A DNA stretch of 64,000 nt from NCBI GenBank assembly GCA_037447655.1, contig JBBHKE010003201.1, forward strand, positions 182,456 through 246,455. Reading direction: 5' to 3'. The stretch is from Zygnema cylindricum (taxonomy: Eukaryota; Streptophyta; Zygnematophyceae; Zygnematales; Zygnemataceae). The notes beneath the pieces are model-generated. The model worked only from the letters and a program-made list of their open reading frames with translations, was not told the origin of the DNA and did not search any database. The translations under genes were made by a program, and so were the position numbers. Below, piece by piece: positions 33,073 through 45,062 of the stretch. Within the stretch, counting starts at the first letter, position 1. Each line of letters begins with the position of its first letter.

Positions 33073-34075
33073 TGTGAAAATTAATAGATTTATGTGGTAT
33101 TTTCTAGGTCTAAATAGTTCAGTACAAAAAGGAAAAGAAAAAGGCTGGCAGCCTGCCTCCACCTCCTCTCTCTACCCACCATACTTGTTGTAGTCACTGA
33201 GGGATAAAGACGGGGGTTGAGCCATGGCTATCCTAGCTCAGTAGACAGGACTAAAGAGTGATTAAAGTCACTCTCAACAAAAGGTTGAGTTCGGCAAGAG
33301 TTAAACCTTCGACAAGCAGAGCGCGGCCTAGCCGTTAGCTCTAACCAGTTTGTCGTAGAAGTCGTTAGGAGATATAGGGTTCGATATTTATTTAAACTAT
33401 TGTATAGTACTGAAATCAATTAACAAGAATTTGAACGAAGGAACATTGAACTTGTTAAATTTAGTACGAACGCCATTTCGCACGAAACAAATGAATCGGA
33501 CATTTATTTCGACGGTCGACATTTAATGTCGCATTTAATCCGATGGCACATATCATCGCCGAGATCGCGAAATGGTCACTTTGGCATTTATGTACATGGC
33601 ATGACTTGGCGCCGCGTGGAAGGATGACATTCGGTCGCGGGAATTCTAAGGAACGTACGGACAAGTTGAAAAGTGACACGCGTCCATCAGTGGCATTGTC
33701 ATACACAGGCCCTACAGAAAGGACATCGGCCGTAGTACTTTTATGTACTTTACATTCATATTATTAGTTTGTACTTCAGTAGATAGGGGCTGTGAGAGGC
33801 GTTTAGGACTTACGAAATTTGGTAGGTAGTCACCTCTGTCTAAGAGAGCTTTGTATAAAATTGGTATTTTTGCCGACTCATAACATATCACTTGGTTGGC
33901 CGTTTTCAGTGATTCTTTTTGCTACAGACTTAAGGGAGTGCAGGCTATAAAAAAGTGTAATCAAATTGTCAGTTTGCCTTCTTAGACAGCAGTGGTTGTG
34001 GCTCAAAGTGGGTTAGTTAAATACTATCTAGAGGCTTCTTGTATTTTGTAGTCCAATAGAGGACACATAATTGCA
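33073..34075 (+). repeat. 5' LTR of Copia-3
   Basis: About 1,003 bp. The left end (TGTGAAAATTAATAG) is set by comparison with 38,418. The right end ...ATAATTGCA matches ...ATAATTGCA at 45,230. Confidence 0.85.
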
Positions 34076-34090
34076 GGTTATGGGCCCACC
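34076..34090 (+). other. Copia-3 primer-binding site, 15 bp complement of initiator tRNA-Met anticodon arm
   Basis: GGTTATGGGCCCACC follows the LTR without a gap. It is a complete 15-base complement of GGTGGGCCCATAACC in plant-type initiator tRNA-Met. The ATG at 34,080-34,082 opens the gag frame, with anticodon CAU pairing to AUG. Confidence 0.8.
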
Positions 34091-37000
34091 CTCTAGGGTG
34101 CCCACCTTCAATGGATATGGGTTCATCTATTGGGAAGCCATTATGATGGGAGCTTTGTGCGAGAAACAACACTGGGGTATCGTCAGTGGTCAAGTGAAAC
34201 GTCCACCTTTCGGAACTCCACCAGGATTTGGAGGAGTAAGGTTTCCTACACCAACGGCTGCCTCAGCAGCGGAGGCAAATGATGAAGACAGCAATTTGTT
34301 CGAAAAAGGGAAAGGGAAGGAGACACCCCTCACTCCTATTGCCACAATACCTGGAGTGGCGACCGTGAAAACCACGGAGAACGATGCTCAAATGTGGGAG
34401 GATGTAAACATGGCTGCCAAGAACTTCATTCTACGGCACCTCACTCAAGCTTTGGTCACCTCTCATCTTCACATTTACAAGGCCGAAAAGTTGTGGGTGA
34501 GTTTGGTGGAGATCTATAGAGCTGGAACTATTCAAGAGCTCCTGTTGGCTGAGCAAAAGCTAGTGAGTTACACTTAGAAAGGAGGAAAGATGTTAGATTA
34601 CTGTAATGATCTTTCTTGTTTGTATATGGAGATGGAAAGTGTCGGGTGGACAAATACAATAAAAATGAAAGTTAACACTCTTATCATGAAGTTACCAGAT
34701 GAGTATGAGAACATAGTGTACCGAGTACAAGAAATGCCTCATAGTTTATGGAAATCGAACACAATGGTCTGGATGATACTTGTGCAGGAAAACACAATGG
34801 AGATTAGAAGAGGAGGAAACAACATTCAAGCTCTAGCAACGAAGGGGACCGATGGGGGAAGGACCCGAAAAAACCATACAAAGGAGAAAGAGATAATTTT
34901 GGGGGACCGTGGTCCCCAAAAGGTTTTTGTCATTTTTGCAAAAAGCCGAGACACTTCATAGCAGATTGTGTCTTGCAGTCAAAGCTGAAGCTCCGAGAGA
35001 ACCGTGGACGGAGTTCTTCCGGAGGGAAGAAAAATGCACTTGTGGTCACAAAAGTGACAAGAGAAACCGAGGACGAGTCCTCAGAGGAGGATGGGGAGCT
35101 TCTTTTTGACGAGAGTCTGGAGGAGAAAGGGATCCCTCGGAGACAGAAGTGTGCCCTTGGAGCAACTCGGGAAGCGCCACAGGAAAGGTGGATCATTGAC
35201 TCAGGTGCATCCATGCATATGTGCCGTGATAAGGAACTCTTCACTAAGCTAAGAAACATCCCTACTGTAGAGTTTGAGCATGGGGATAGGAGAGTGGTTA
35301 CTACAGATCTAGTGGGGTCAGTAGATCTAAAAGTCTTATTAGAGGGTAAAACTTCTATACTTACATTCTCAGATATACTCTACATTCCTCAGCTGAGTAA
35401 AAATCTTGTCTCTGCGTCTGTGTTAGATGACAATGAGTTTGATACCTTCACTAGAAAGGGAGTCTTTACAGCTAAGTATGGGGATGAAGTTTTCTTCACG
35501 GCAGATAAAGGTAGCCAAGGAATGTTTAGGCTTAACCTGAGTAATGAAAAGAATAATGCTTACTATGTTGGTGTTCCTAAGTTGATGATTTGGCATAAGC
35601 CGTTGGGGCATGTCCATTTTGATAGGTTGATGGAAATGAAAAAGCTTCCGGTAGTAGAAGGCATTCAGTTTGGGGATAATGAAATGATGGATGATTTAAG
35701 TGGTTGTGCTCAAGGTAAGGCTCACAGACTTCCCTTTCCCAAAGCCGCCACATATAGAGGTGAGAAAGTACTAGATTTGGTCCACACATATATTTGGGGA
35801 CCTGCAAAAGTACCTTCGGTTGGAGGAAAGAGGTTTATGTTGACAATAACCGATGACTAGTCTAAATACTCTAGAGTGTATTTCCTTAAAACAAAGTCAG
35901 AAACATCATATTACTTCAAAGAATATAAAGCATGGAGTGTGAAGTTGCATGAAACCCAAAAAAAAAGGATAAAAAGTGATAATGGGGGAGAATATACCTC
36001 CAACTAGTTTTAGGAATATCTGAGAGATGAGGGAGTGGAGCACCAGAAAACTATACCATATAACCCGAAAGAAAATGGGGTAGGTGAGAGGTTGAATAGA
36101 ACACTAGGAGATAGTGCCTGTAGTACGTTGGCTGTCAAGAAAATAGAAAAGACATTTTGGGCAGAGGCAATGAACTGTGCCAACTACATTAAGAATAGAG
36201 TCCTTACCTCAACTGTAAAGGGAGTGACACCTTATGAGAGATGGGTTGGAAGGAAACCAGATATCTCACACCTTAAAGTGTTTGGTAGCCAAGTTTATAG
36301 TCTTGACACGGATAGGAAAAAGTGGAAACTAGATGCTAAAGGAAAAACCTAAATACTTTGTGGGATATGATAAGGATGTTAAGGGGTATAGAGTCTATGA
36401 CTTAGGAAAGAAAGATATCATTCTGGTCAAACACCTAGTTCTCATGAATGAAGGGAAGTCATTTGACCCCTTTAAATATACAAAGAAGATAAGAATCAGA
36501 TTTGAAACCGAAAGTGAGGAGAACTCGGTCGTTCCGAAACGGACATGAGTGAAACAGTGATAACAGACTCAGGGGAGATCTGAGATACATGAGACTCACC
36601 GAAAACCTCATATACTCCTATAGACTTTGAGGAGATAGAAGAAGTGGGACTAGAACCGGCTCCCATGGACAGGGGAGCCGATGAGACAGTAAGGAGAAAT
36701 CCAAGACTTCCATCCATTCTAGCTTCATAGTTTGAGGGAGAAAGAAGAAGCAGCAAAACGATATAGGAAAAACAGGCCGATCATAAGGTAACTAAGCTAT
36801 CTCACCCAGATGAGCCTTAGTCTTACTCGGAGGCAGTGAATAGTCCAGAGAAAGAAAGATGGATTAGAGCCATAAATGATGAGATGGCCCCTATCATGGA
36901 AACTAATACTTGGGAACTAGCGGATTGTCCTCCAGACAGAAAAACCTATTAGGTGTAAATGGGTATTTAAACTAAAACTAACCCAGATAATACCATTGAG

Positions 37001-38404
37001 ATATATAAGGCTCGATTGGTAGCGAAGGGGTTCACCCAAAAGGAGGAGATTGACTATGAGGAGACCTTTGCTCTACTTGTTCGGTTCCCATCAATAAGGA
37101 TTCTCCTCAATCTGGGAGCAACGGAATACATGGAAGTACATTGGATGGACATTAAGATGGCTTTTCTTAATGGTGAGTTAGAGGAAGAAATTTTCATGAG
37201 GCAACCCGAGGGGTTCGTGGAGGAAGGAGAAGAGAGCAAAGTCTGCAGGCTCATAAAGTCATTGTATGAAGTGAAGTAGGCTCCCTGACAGTGGAATAAG
37301 AAACTAGATGAGTTTCTCACCGGTCTGGGATATATGCATATCAGCTAAGCTCTGACCATTCTATCTATATGTTTGAAGATGAGAATGGTGTCAAATTTAA
37401 TGAAATTTATGTGGATGATCTGCTTTTGTTGAGTAAATATTTGGAAAAGATCAATAAGTTCAAGAAAGATCTTAGAAGCAGATTTTAAATGAAGGATTTA
37501 GGGGAGGCAAGATATATTTTGGGGATTCAAATGGAGAGAGATAGTGGGGAGAAGATTATCAGACTTACTCAAAAAGAAGCAATAGGTAATATACTTGAGA
37601 AATTCCAGATGTTAAATGGTGACAGTTATACCACTCCCATTGAATTGAAAAAAGTAAGTGATGGGAGTGTAGAAGGAGTGATGATCTTAGATGATCAGAT
37701 GAGTCTAGAGAAGAGAGAGTTTAGGGAGTCTATTCCTTATAGACAAGTCCTAGGAAGTTTAATCTATTTTATGAACTGTACCAGGCCGGACATAGCTGCA
37801 GCAGTTGGAGTACTCAATAAGAGTCTTAATGATCCTACGAAAAGAGACTAGGAGGTAGCCAAGAGAGTCATGAGATATCTGGTGGGAACCAGAGATTTAT
37901 GGTTGTATTTGGGAGGGGAGCACACTAAAATCACTACTTGGAGTGATGCCAGTTATGGGGACGCACCTATGAGAAGATGCACTTCTGGGTATGTGTTGTA
38001 TGTTGGGGAAGGTGCTTATTGTTAGAGTAGTAAGCAACAAAAGGTGGTTGCTCAGTCTACTATGGAGGTTGAGTACATGGCTTCTTGTTCTGCTGTGAAA
38101 GAGTTGATGTGGGTCAAGTCCTTGTTGCAAAACAAGGGTATATAAAGTAGGGAGTGCATGAAGTGTTTTGTGATAATCAAGCTGCCATTGCAATTGTAGC
38201 TAATCCAAAACATCATTTTAAGGCTAAGCATATAAACATAAGATTGAGTTTTGTAGGAGAAGAGTTGAGAATAAGATTGTGAATCTTGTATATAGATCTG
38301 ATGAGGAAATGGTGGTTGATATGATAACAAAACTTCTGCCTTCTCCAAAGTTAAAATATTGCAGAGAAATGTGTGGATTAAAACTGAAGTTAAAGTTAGA
38401 CTAG
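34080..38404 (+). pseudogene. Copia-3 gag-pol polyprotein remnant
   Basis: The frame starts MGPPSRVPTFNG in the primer site. Gag covers 34,080-34,961 with an in-frame TAG near 34,575. The protease motif WIIDSGASMHMC lies near 35,190. The integrase finger (GCAQGKAHRLPFP) is at about 35,700 and the core at 35,760-36,350. RT begins near 37,010 (KGFTQKEEIDYEETF). The polymerase motif region near 37,405 reads EIYVDDLLLLSK. RNase H is around 37,900-38,100. Compared with Copia-2, several stops are transitions: TGG-to-TAG near 35,858, 37,849 and 38,023; CAG-to-TAG near 36,004, 36,818 and 37,276; CGA-to-TGA near 37,286. Frameshifts occur near 36,345 and 36,950. It is dead. Confidence 0.88.
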
Positions 38405-38417
38405 AAAATATGGGGAG
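38404..38417 (+). other. Polypurine tract of Copia-3
   Basis: GAAAATATGGGGAG immediately precedes the 3' LTR. Confidence 0.75.
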
Positions 38418-38630
38418 TGTTGAATTATTAGATTTATGTGGTGTTTTCTAGGTCTAAATAGTTCAATACAAAAAGGAAAAGAAAAAGGCAGACAGCCTGC
38501 CTCCACCTCCTCTCTCTCTTCCCACCATACTTGTTGTAGTCACTGAGGGATAGAGAGGGTGGTTGAGCCATGGTTGTCCTAGCTCAGCAGGCATGACTAA
38601 AGAGTGACTTAAGTCACTCTCAACAAAAGG

Positions 38631-38700
38631 TTGAGTCCGGTAGGACTCGAACTTGTGACCGGCAGAGCGCGGCGTAGCCATTAGCTCTAACCAGTTTGTC
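38631..38700 (-). other. tRNA-like module in the Copia-3 3' LTR
   Basis: Antisense GGTTAGAGCTAATGGCTACG (box-A-like) is followed by AGTTCGAGTCC (box B, one mismatch) about 30 bases on. The T-stem is GTAGG-like but decayed. The 5' LTR at 33,290-33,355 has a more degraded version. Confidence 0.45.
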
Positions 38701-39249
38701 GTAGAAGTTTGTTAAGAGATATATGGTTCAATATTTATTTAAACTATTGTATAGTACTGAAATCAATTAAGAAAAATTTGAACGAAGGAACATAAAACTT
38801 GTTAAATTTAGTACAGACGCCATTTCGCACGAAATAAATGAATCGGACATTTGTTTCGACAATCGACATTTAATGTTGGATTTAATCCGACGGCACATAT
38901 CATTACCGAGATCGCACAATGGTCACTTTTGCTTTTATGGACGCGGCATAACATGGCGCCGCGTGGAAGGATGACATTCGGTTGCGAGAATTCCAAGGAA
39001 CGTACGGACGAGTTGAAAAGTGACACGCGTCCACTTAGTGGCTTTGTCCTACACTGGCCGTACAGAAAGGATATCGGTTGTAGTACCTTTCTGTACTTTA
39101 CACTCATATGATTAGTTCATATTTCAGTAGATAGGGGTTGTGAGAGGGGTTTAGGACTTAGGAAATTTGGTAGGCAGTCACCTCTGTCTAAGAGAGCTTT
39201 GTATAAAATTGGCATTTTTGCCGGCTCATAACTTATCGGTTGGTTGGTC

Positions 39250-39254
39250 GTTTT
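39250..39254. other. Target site duplication of the nested LTR element (left)
   Basis: GTTTT, repeated exactly at 45,058-45,062. Confidence 0.85.
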
Positions 39255-40571
39255 TGTTGTTCTTTGGTCTAAAATAGACCGCAGAAGCGACCCAAACTAT
39301 CATGCAAAAAGCTAAGCCAAAAATAGGTCGACGAACAATCATTTGAAATGCATCCTCCATTTAACATACAACAACATTTAGGGTTTCATGGAATAATCAA
39401 CATAAATAAACCCTATGACAACATCTAAGGTTTGATGGAATAATCGACATAAACAAACCCTAGGACAAATGCATAAACAATGCATATCAAACATATATAA
39501 AAACATAAATAAATAATAACACACAAATGCATCACACATAAACAAGAGTATAATCAAAGTATAATCATTATATCATTCAAAGTGCATGACCTAATCGACA
39601 ACCCTAAAAGTTTACATCTTCGGTCCCCACTTTTACTAACCAGCATTGATCAATATTCTAATGAAGCTCAAATCTATATATACACTTGTGAGCTGTTAAC
39701 AAATCACTAAGTGTCAAAATAACCAACGTAAATTACGTAACTGTCATTAAATCAAACTAATCGTAAGCGTACACCTGAAAGTCAAGCAATCGTAAGCGTA
39801 CACTTGTCTGCAAATACGAAATCGTACACACACAAATTACACTATCAAAACCCTAATTGATCACTTAAAAATAAACATCATAATCAACACTAATTTATAA
39901 TGATGTAAAAGACAAAACAATGTTTCTCCAAATATTTACACCAACGCATCCACAAATCCGCGTCATAAGTGACAACTTGCTTAGTCACTTGTCGATAAGT
40001 CCACGTAGTGAACCGACATCGCATATGTACGGTCCACTAGATAATGTGTCATAAAAACAATGTGGTCCCTTAAAAATATCGGTGGAAGTCGTCCGCCCTC
40101 CACGTGTACCTCGAACAACTTGTCGAAATCAATTCGTACGATCCAAATCCTGTCCGTACCGAAATCACGTACTTCGTCATAAATGCGCCTTGTCGCATTT
40201 AAAGTACACGTCATTTTCGATAAATTCATGTCGCAATAAGCGACAACTTAAAGTACACCTGTTAAATACGACGCTCCGTACCGGCGGCGTCCCATGTAAT
40301 AAATTTCATCTGTCGCATTATGTTTCGTACGTGCGACGTACCATTTTATCTTCGTCGATTATCTCACGTCGGATTGCTTCGCGATCCGCCGTCCATTTCC
40401 TCTCACATTTCGCGCCACTCAATTACTCCATTAATTTTATGTGTACATTTAATTCCCCAATCCATAAATCCTTTCGAACCTCCACAATATATCGCGTAAA
40501 TGCGTACGCACGAAACATCGCGTACGCACGAAACGCTCCGTACGCACGAAACTAAGTTTTCAAAAACAACA
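39255..40571 (-). repeat. LTR 1 (leftmost) of the nested element
   Basis: 1,317 bp, from TGTTGTTCTTTGG to TTTCAAAAACAACA in plus orientation. Confidence 0.88.
40503..40552 (-). promoter_or_regulatory. Three 18 bp-spaced repeats near the LTR start (U3)
   Basis: CGTACGCACGAAAC occurs at 40,503, 40,521 and 40,539, exactly 18 bp apart, 20 bp from the LTR's minus-strand 5' end. Copies lie in the other LTRs at 42,746-42,795 and 44,989-45,038. The U3 position suggests enhancer or factor-binding repeats; this is inference. Confidence 0.45.
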
Positions 40572-41497
40572 CCCCCCCGAAAAATTAGTCTCGTGCATCC
40601 ATGGCGCCACGTCATCAGCTGTCACCAATGTTACCAGCTGTCACAATTGTTTTCAACTGCCTTCTCCATCTTAATCGGCCAAATTCCTCCAACAAAATTT
40701 TCCCACTTCTTCCACCAACGCTTCCGCTGTCTCCATATACCATCCAAATTTCATAATACATAATATATATATTTTTCATTTTCCGATTACAACAAAATAA
40801 TTCCTTCCAATATCTAAATCCGGATCTACATTCCCAAAATTCTATCACAAATCAACTAAAAATTAAAGCCAAATTATCACACTAATAATATATCCCAGCT
40901 CAAATAATTCCTACCTCATTATAACAAATGTAAATTTCAATAAATTTTTTTTTTTTCTTTCTTTTTCATTTAATAATCTGATCCCAAAATTTCCCATTAA
41001 AAAAAAAAAAATACATTTAACAAATAGTATTTTCCCAAGAATTCTAATAATGTCACATTTCCCAAAAATTTCCAACAACTCAAAATCTACATTACAAATC
41101 CAATTTTCAACAATCATCGATCCACAATATTTGGATATCTCTACCACATGTCACAACTCCACCTTCCGGATCTCTCTCCCCCAAACGTCGAATCTCCACC
41201 TTCCACATCTCTCCATCAAACGAATATGTATTTTCCAAAAATAAAATATCATTTCTCATAATTAATCATTTTCATTGAGGGTAGACATTTCGGCACTGTC
41301 ACTAAGTTAACCCTTGGGGCGATGCAAGATTAAACTCGGCACATACCAACACTATGATAAGGCCGATCTCATGGGTACACAGACACCATTACTGCAATAC
41401 AACCAGCAAGGACAATATTAACCCGCTACAATGCGTGTGACAAAAACCTACATCGACTTAACCTAACATATGATAGATGGGGTGTGGGCCCATAACC
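40572..41497 (-). other. Internal region 1 of the nested element (non-coding)
   Basis: 926 bp. The minus-strand order is primer site at 41,483-41,497, AT-rich non-coding sequence with long A and T runs, and polypurine tract at 40,572-40,584. Frames of up to 87 codons have no recognisable domains. Confidence 0.8.
41483..41497 (-). other. Primer-binding site of the nested element, unit 1
   Basis: Minus-strand GGTTATGGGCCCACA directly follows the LTR end. The first 14 bases equal the Copia-3 primer site. Confidence 0.75.
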
Positions 41498-42814
41498 TGT
41501 TGTTCTTTGGTCTAAAATAGACCGCAGAAGCGACCCAAACTATCATGCAAAAAGCTAAGCCAAAAATAGGTCGACGAACAATCATTTGAAATGCATCCTC
41601 CATTTAACATACAACAACATTTAGGGTTTCATGGAATAATCAACATAAATAAACCCTATGACAACATCTAAGGTTTGATGGAATAATCGACATAAACAAA
41701 CCCTAGGACAAATGCATAAACAATGCATATCAAACATATATAAAAACATAAATAAATAATAACACACAAATGCATCACACATAAACAAGAGTATAATCAA
41801 AGTATAATCATTATATCATTCAAAGTGCATGACCTAATCGACAACCCTAAAAGTTTACATCTTCGGTCCCCACTTTTACTAACCAGCATTGATCAATATT
41901 CTAATGAAGCTCAAATCTATATATACACTTGTGAGCTGTTAACAAATCACTAAGTGTCAAAATAACCAACGTAAATTACGTAACTGTCATTAAATCAAAC
42001 TAATCGTAAGCGTACACCTGAAAGTCAAGCAATCGTAAGCGTACACTTGTCTGCAAATACGAAATCGTACACACACAAATTACACTATCAAAACCCTAAT
42101 TGATCACTTAAAAATAAACATCATAATCAACACTAATTTATAATGATGTAAAAGACAAAACAATGTTTCTCCAAATATTTACACCAACGCATCCACAAAT
42201 CCGCGTCATAAGTGACAACTTGCTTAGTCACTTGTCGATAAGTCCACGTAGTGAACCGACATCGCATATGTACGGTCCACTAGATAATGTGTCATAAAAA
42301 CAATGTGGTCCCTTAAAAATATCGGTGGAAGTCGTCCGCCCTCCACGTGTACCTCGAACAACTTGTCGAAATCAATTCGTACGATCCAAATCCTGTCCGT
42401 ACCGAAATCACGTACTTCGTCATAAATGCGCCTTGTCGCATTTAAAGTACACGTCATTTTCGATAAATTCATGTCGCAATAAGCGACAACTTAAAGTACA
42501 CCTGTTAAATACGACGCTCCGTACCGGCGGCGTCCCATGTAATAAATTTCATCTGTCGCATTATGTTTCGTACGTGCGACGTACCATTTTATCTTCGTCG
42601 ATTATCTCACGTCGGATTGCTTCGCGATCCGCCGTCCATTTCCTCTCACATTTCGCGCCACTCAATTACTCCATTAATTTTATGTGTACATTTAATTCCC
42701 CAATCCATAAATCCTTTCGAACCTCCACAATATATCGCGTAAATGCGTACGCACGAAACATCGCGTACGCACGAAACGCTCCGTACGCACGAAACTAAGT
42801 TTTCAAAAACAACA
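41498..42814 (-). repeat. LTR 2 (middle) of the nested element
   Basis: 1,317 bp, offset exactly 2,243 bp from LTR 1. Confidence 0.88.
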
Positions 42815-43740
42815 CCCCCCCGAAAAATTAGTCTCGTGCATCCATGGCGCCACGTCATCAGCTGTCACCAATGTTACCAGCTGTCACAATTGTTTTCAAC
42901 TGCCTTCTCCATCTTAATCGGCCAAATTCCTCCAACAAAATTTTCCCACTTCTTCCACCAACGCTTCCGCTGTCTCCATATACCATCCAAATTTCATAAT
43001 ACATAATATATATATTTTTCATTTTCCGATTACAACAAAATAATTCCTTCCAATATCTAAATCCGGATCTACATTCCCAAAATTCTATCACAAATCAACT
43101 AAAAATTAAAGCCAAATTATCACACTAATAATATATCCCAGCTCAAATAATTCCTACCTCATTATAACAAATGTAAATTTCAATAAATTTTTTTTTTTTC
43201 TTTCTTTTTCATTTAATAATCTGATCCCAAAATTTCCCATTAAAAAAAAAAAAATACATTTAACAAATAGTATTTTCCCAAGAATTCTAATAATGTCACA
43301 TTTCCCAAAAATTTCCAACAACTCAAAATCTACATTACAAATCCAATTTTCAACAATCATCGATCCACAATATTTGGATATCTCTACCACATGTCACAAC
43401 TCCACCTTCCGGATCTCTCTCCCCCAAACGTCGAATCTCCACCTTCCACATCTCTCCATCAAACGAATATGTATTTTCCAAAAATAAAATATCATTTCTC
43501 ATAATTAATCATTTTCATTGAGGGTAGACATTTCGGCACTGTCACTAAGTTAACCCTTGGGGCGATGCAAGATTAAACTCGGCACATACCAACACTATGA
43601 TAAGGCCGATCTCATGGGTACACAGACACCATTACTGCAATACAACCAGCAAGGACAATATTAACCCGCTACAATGCGTGTGACAAAAACCTACATCGAC
43701 TTAACCTAACATATGATAGATGGGGTGTGGGCCCATAACC
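42815..43740 (-). other. Internal region 2 of the nested element (non-coding)
   Basis: 926 bp repeat of internal region 1, with primer site at 43,726-43,740 and polypurine tract at 42,815-42,827. Confidence 0.8.
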
Positions 43741-45057
43741 TGTTGTTCTTTGGTCTAAAATAGACCGCAGAAGCGACCCAAACTATCATGCAAAAAGCTA
43801 AGCCAAAAATAGGTCGACGAACAATCATTTGAAATGCATCCTCCATTTAACATACAACAACATTTAGGGTTTCATGGAATAATCAACATAAATAAACCCT
43901 ATGACAACATCTAAGGTTTGATGGAATAATCGACATAAACAAACCCTAGGACAAATGCATAAACAATGCATATCAAACATATATAAAAACATAAATAAAT
44001 AATAACACACAAATGCATCACACATAAACAAGAGTATAATCAAAGTATAATCATTATATCATTCAAAGTGCATGACCTAATCGACAACCCTAAAAGTTTA
44101 CATCTTCGGTCCCCACTTTTACTAACCAGCATTGATCAATATTCTAATGAAGCTCAAATCTATATATACACTTGTGAGCTGTTAACAAATCACTAAGTGT
44201 CAAAATAACCAACGTAAATTACGTAACTGTCATTAAATCAAACTAATCGTAAGCGTACACCTGAAAGTCAAGCAATCGTAAGCGTACACTTGTCTGCAAA
44301 TACGAAATCGTACACACACAAATTACACTATCAAAACCCTAATTGATCACTTAAAAATAAACATCATAATCAACACTAATTTATAATGATGTAAAAGACA
44401 AAACAATGTTTCTCCAAATATTTACACCAACGCATCCACAAATCCGCGTCATAAGTGACAACTTGCTTAGTCACTTGTCGATAAGTCCACGTAGTGAACC
44501 GACATCGCATATGTACGGTCCACTAGATAATGTGTCATAAAAACAATGTGGTCCCTTAAAAATATCGGTGGAAGTCGTCCGCCCTCCACGTGTACCTCGA
44601 ACAACTTGTCGAAATCAATTCGTACGATCCAAATCCTGTCCGTACCGAAATCACGTACTTCGTCATAAATGCGCCTTGTCGCATTTAAAGTACACGTCAT
44701 TTTCGATAAATTCATGTCGCAATAAGCGACAACTTAAAGTACACCTGTTAAATACGACGCTCCGTACCGGCGGCGTCCCATGTAATAAATTTCATCTGTC
44801 GCATTATGTTTCGTACGTGCGACGTACCATTTTATCTTCGTCGATTATCTCACGTCGGATTGCTTCGCGATCCGCCGTCCATTTCCTCTCACATTTCGCG
44901 CCACTCAATTACTCCATTAATTTTATGTGTACATTTAATTCCCCAATCCATAAATCCTTTCGAACCTCCACAATATATCGCGTAAATGCGTACGCACGAA
45001 ACATCGCGTACGCACGAAACGCTCCGTACGCACGAAACTAAGTTTTCAAAAACAACA
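43741..45057 (-). repeat. LTR 3 (rightmost, functional 5') of the nested element
   Basis: 1,317 bp, ending ...AAAAACAACA before the GTTTT duplication. Confidence 0.88.
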
Positions 45058-45062
45058 GTTTT
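45058..45062. other. Target site duplication of the nested element (right)
   Basis: GTTTT, identical to 39,250-39,254. Confidence 0.85.

Larger units (their letters stand above)
38418..39254 (+). repeat. 3' LTR of Copia-3, left part
   Basis: It aligns with 33,073-33,910 and breaks at GGTCGTTTT, where the nested element begins. Confidence 0.88.
39255..45057 (-). mobile_element. Non-autonomous LTR retrotransposon in tandem form (LTR-int-LTR-int-LTR)
   Basis: This 5,803 bp insertion has TGTTG...CAACA ends and a single exact 5 bp target duplication (GTTTT). It consists of three 1,317 bp LTRs separated by two 926 bp internal regions, a 2,243 bp period. Orientation is minus: the primer site follows the right-hand LTR end and a CGGGGGGG polypurine tract precedes each left LTR. 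No frame longer than 157 codons exists and none resembles gag or pol, so it depends on another element. The three units give identical translations in every shared frame, suggesting very recent amplification or an assembly duplication. Confidence 0.88.

Noticed and set aside
40082-40555. 157-codon frame repeated three times (also at 42,325 and 44,568) as a candidate gene family
   Set aside because: It lies inside the LTR of the non-autonomous element, opposite to its direction, and has no recognisable motif. The repetition comes from the tandem LTR structure.
39255-45057. Tandem array interpreted as satellite DNA
   Set aside because: The 5 bp target duplication, TG/CA ends, primer site and polypurine tracts show an LTR element; the array starts and ends at LTR boundaries.
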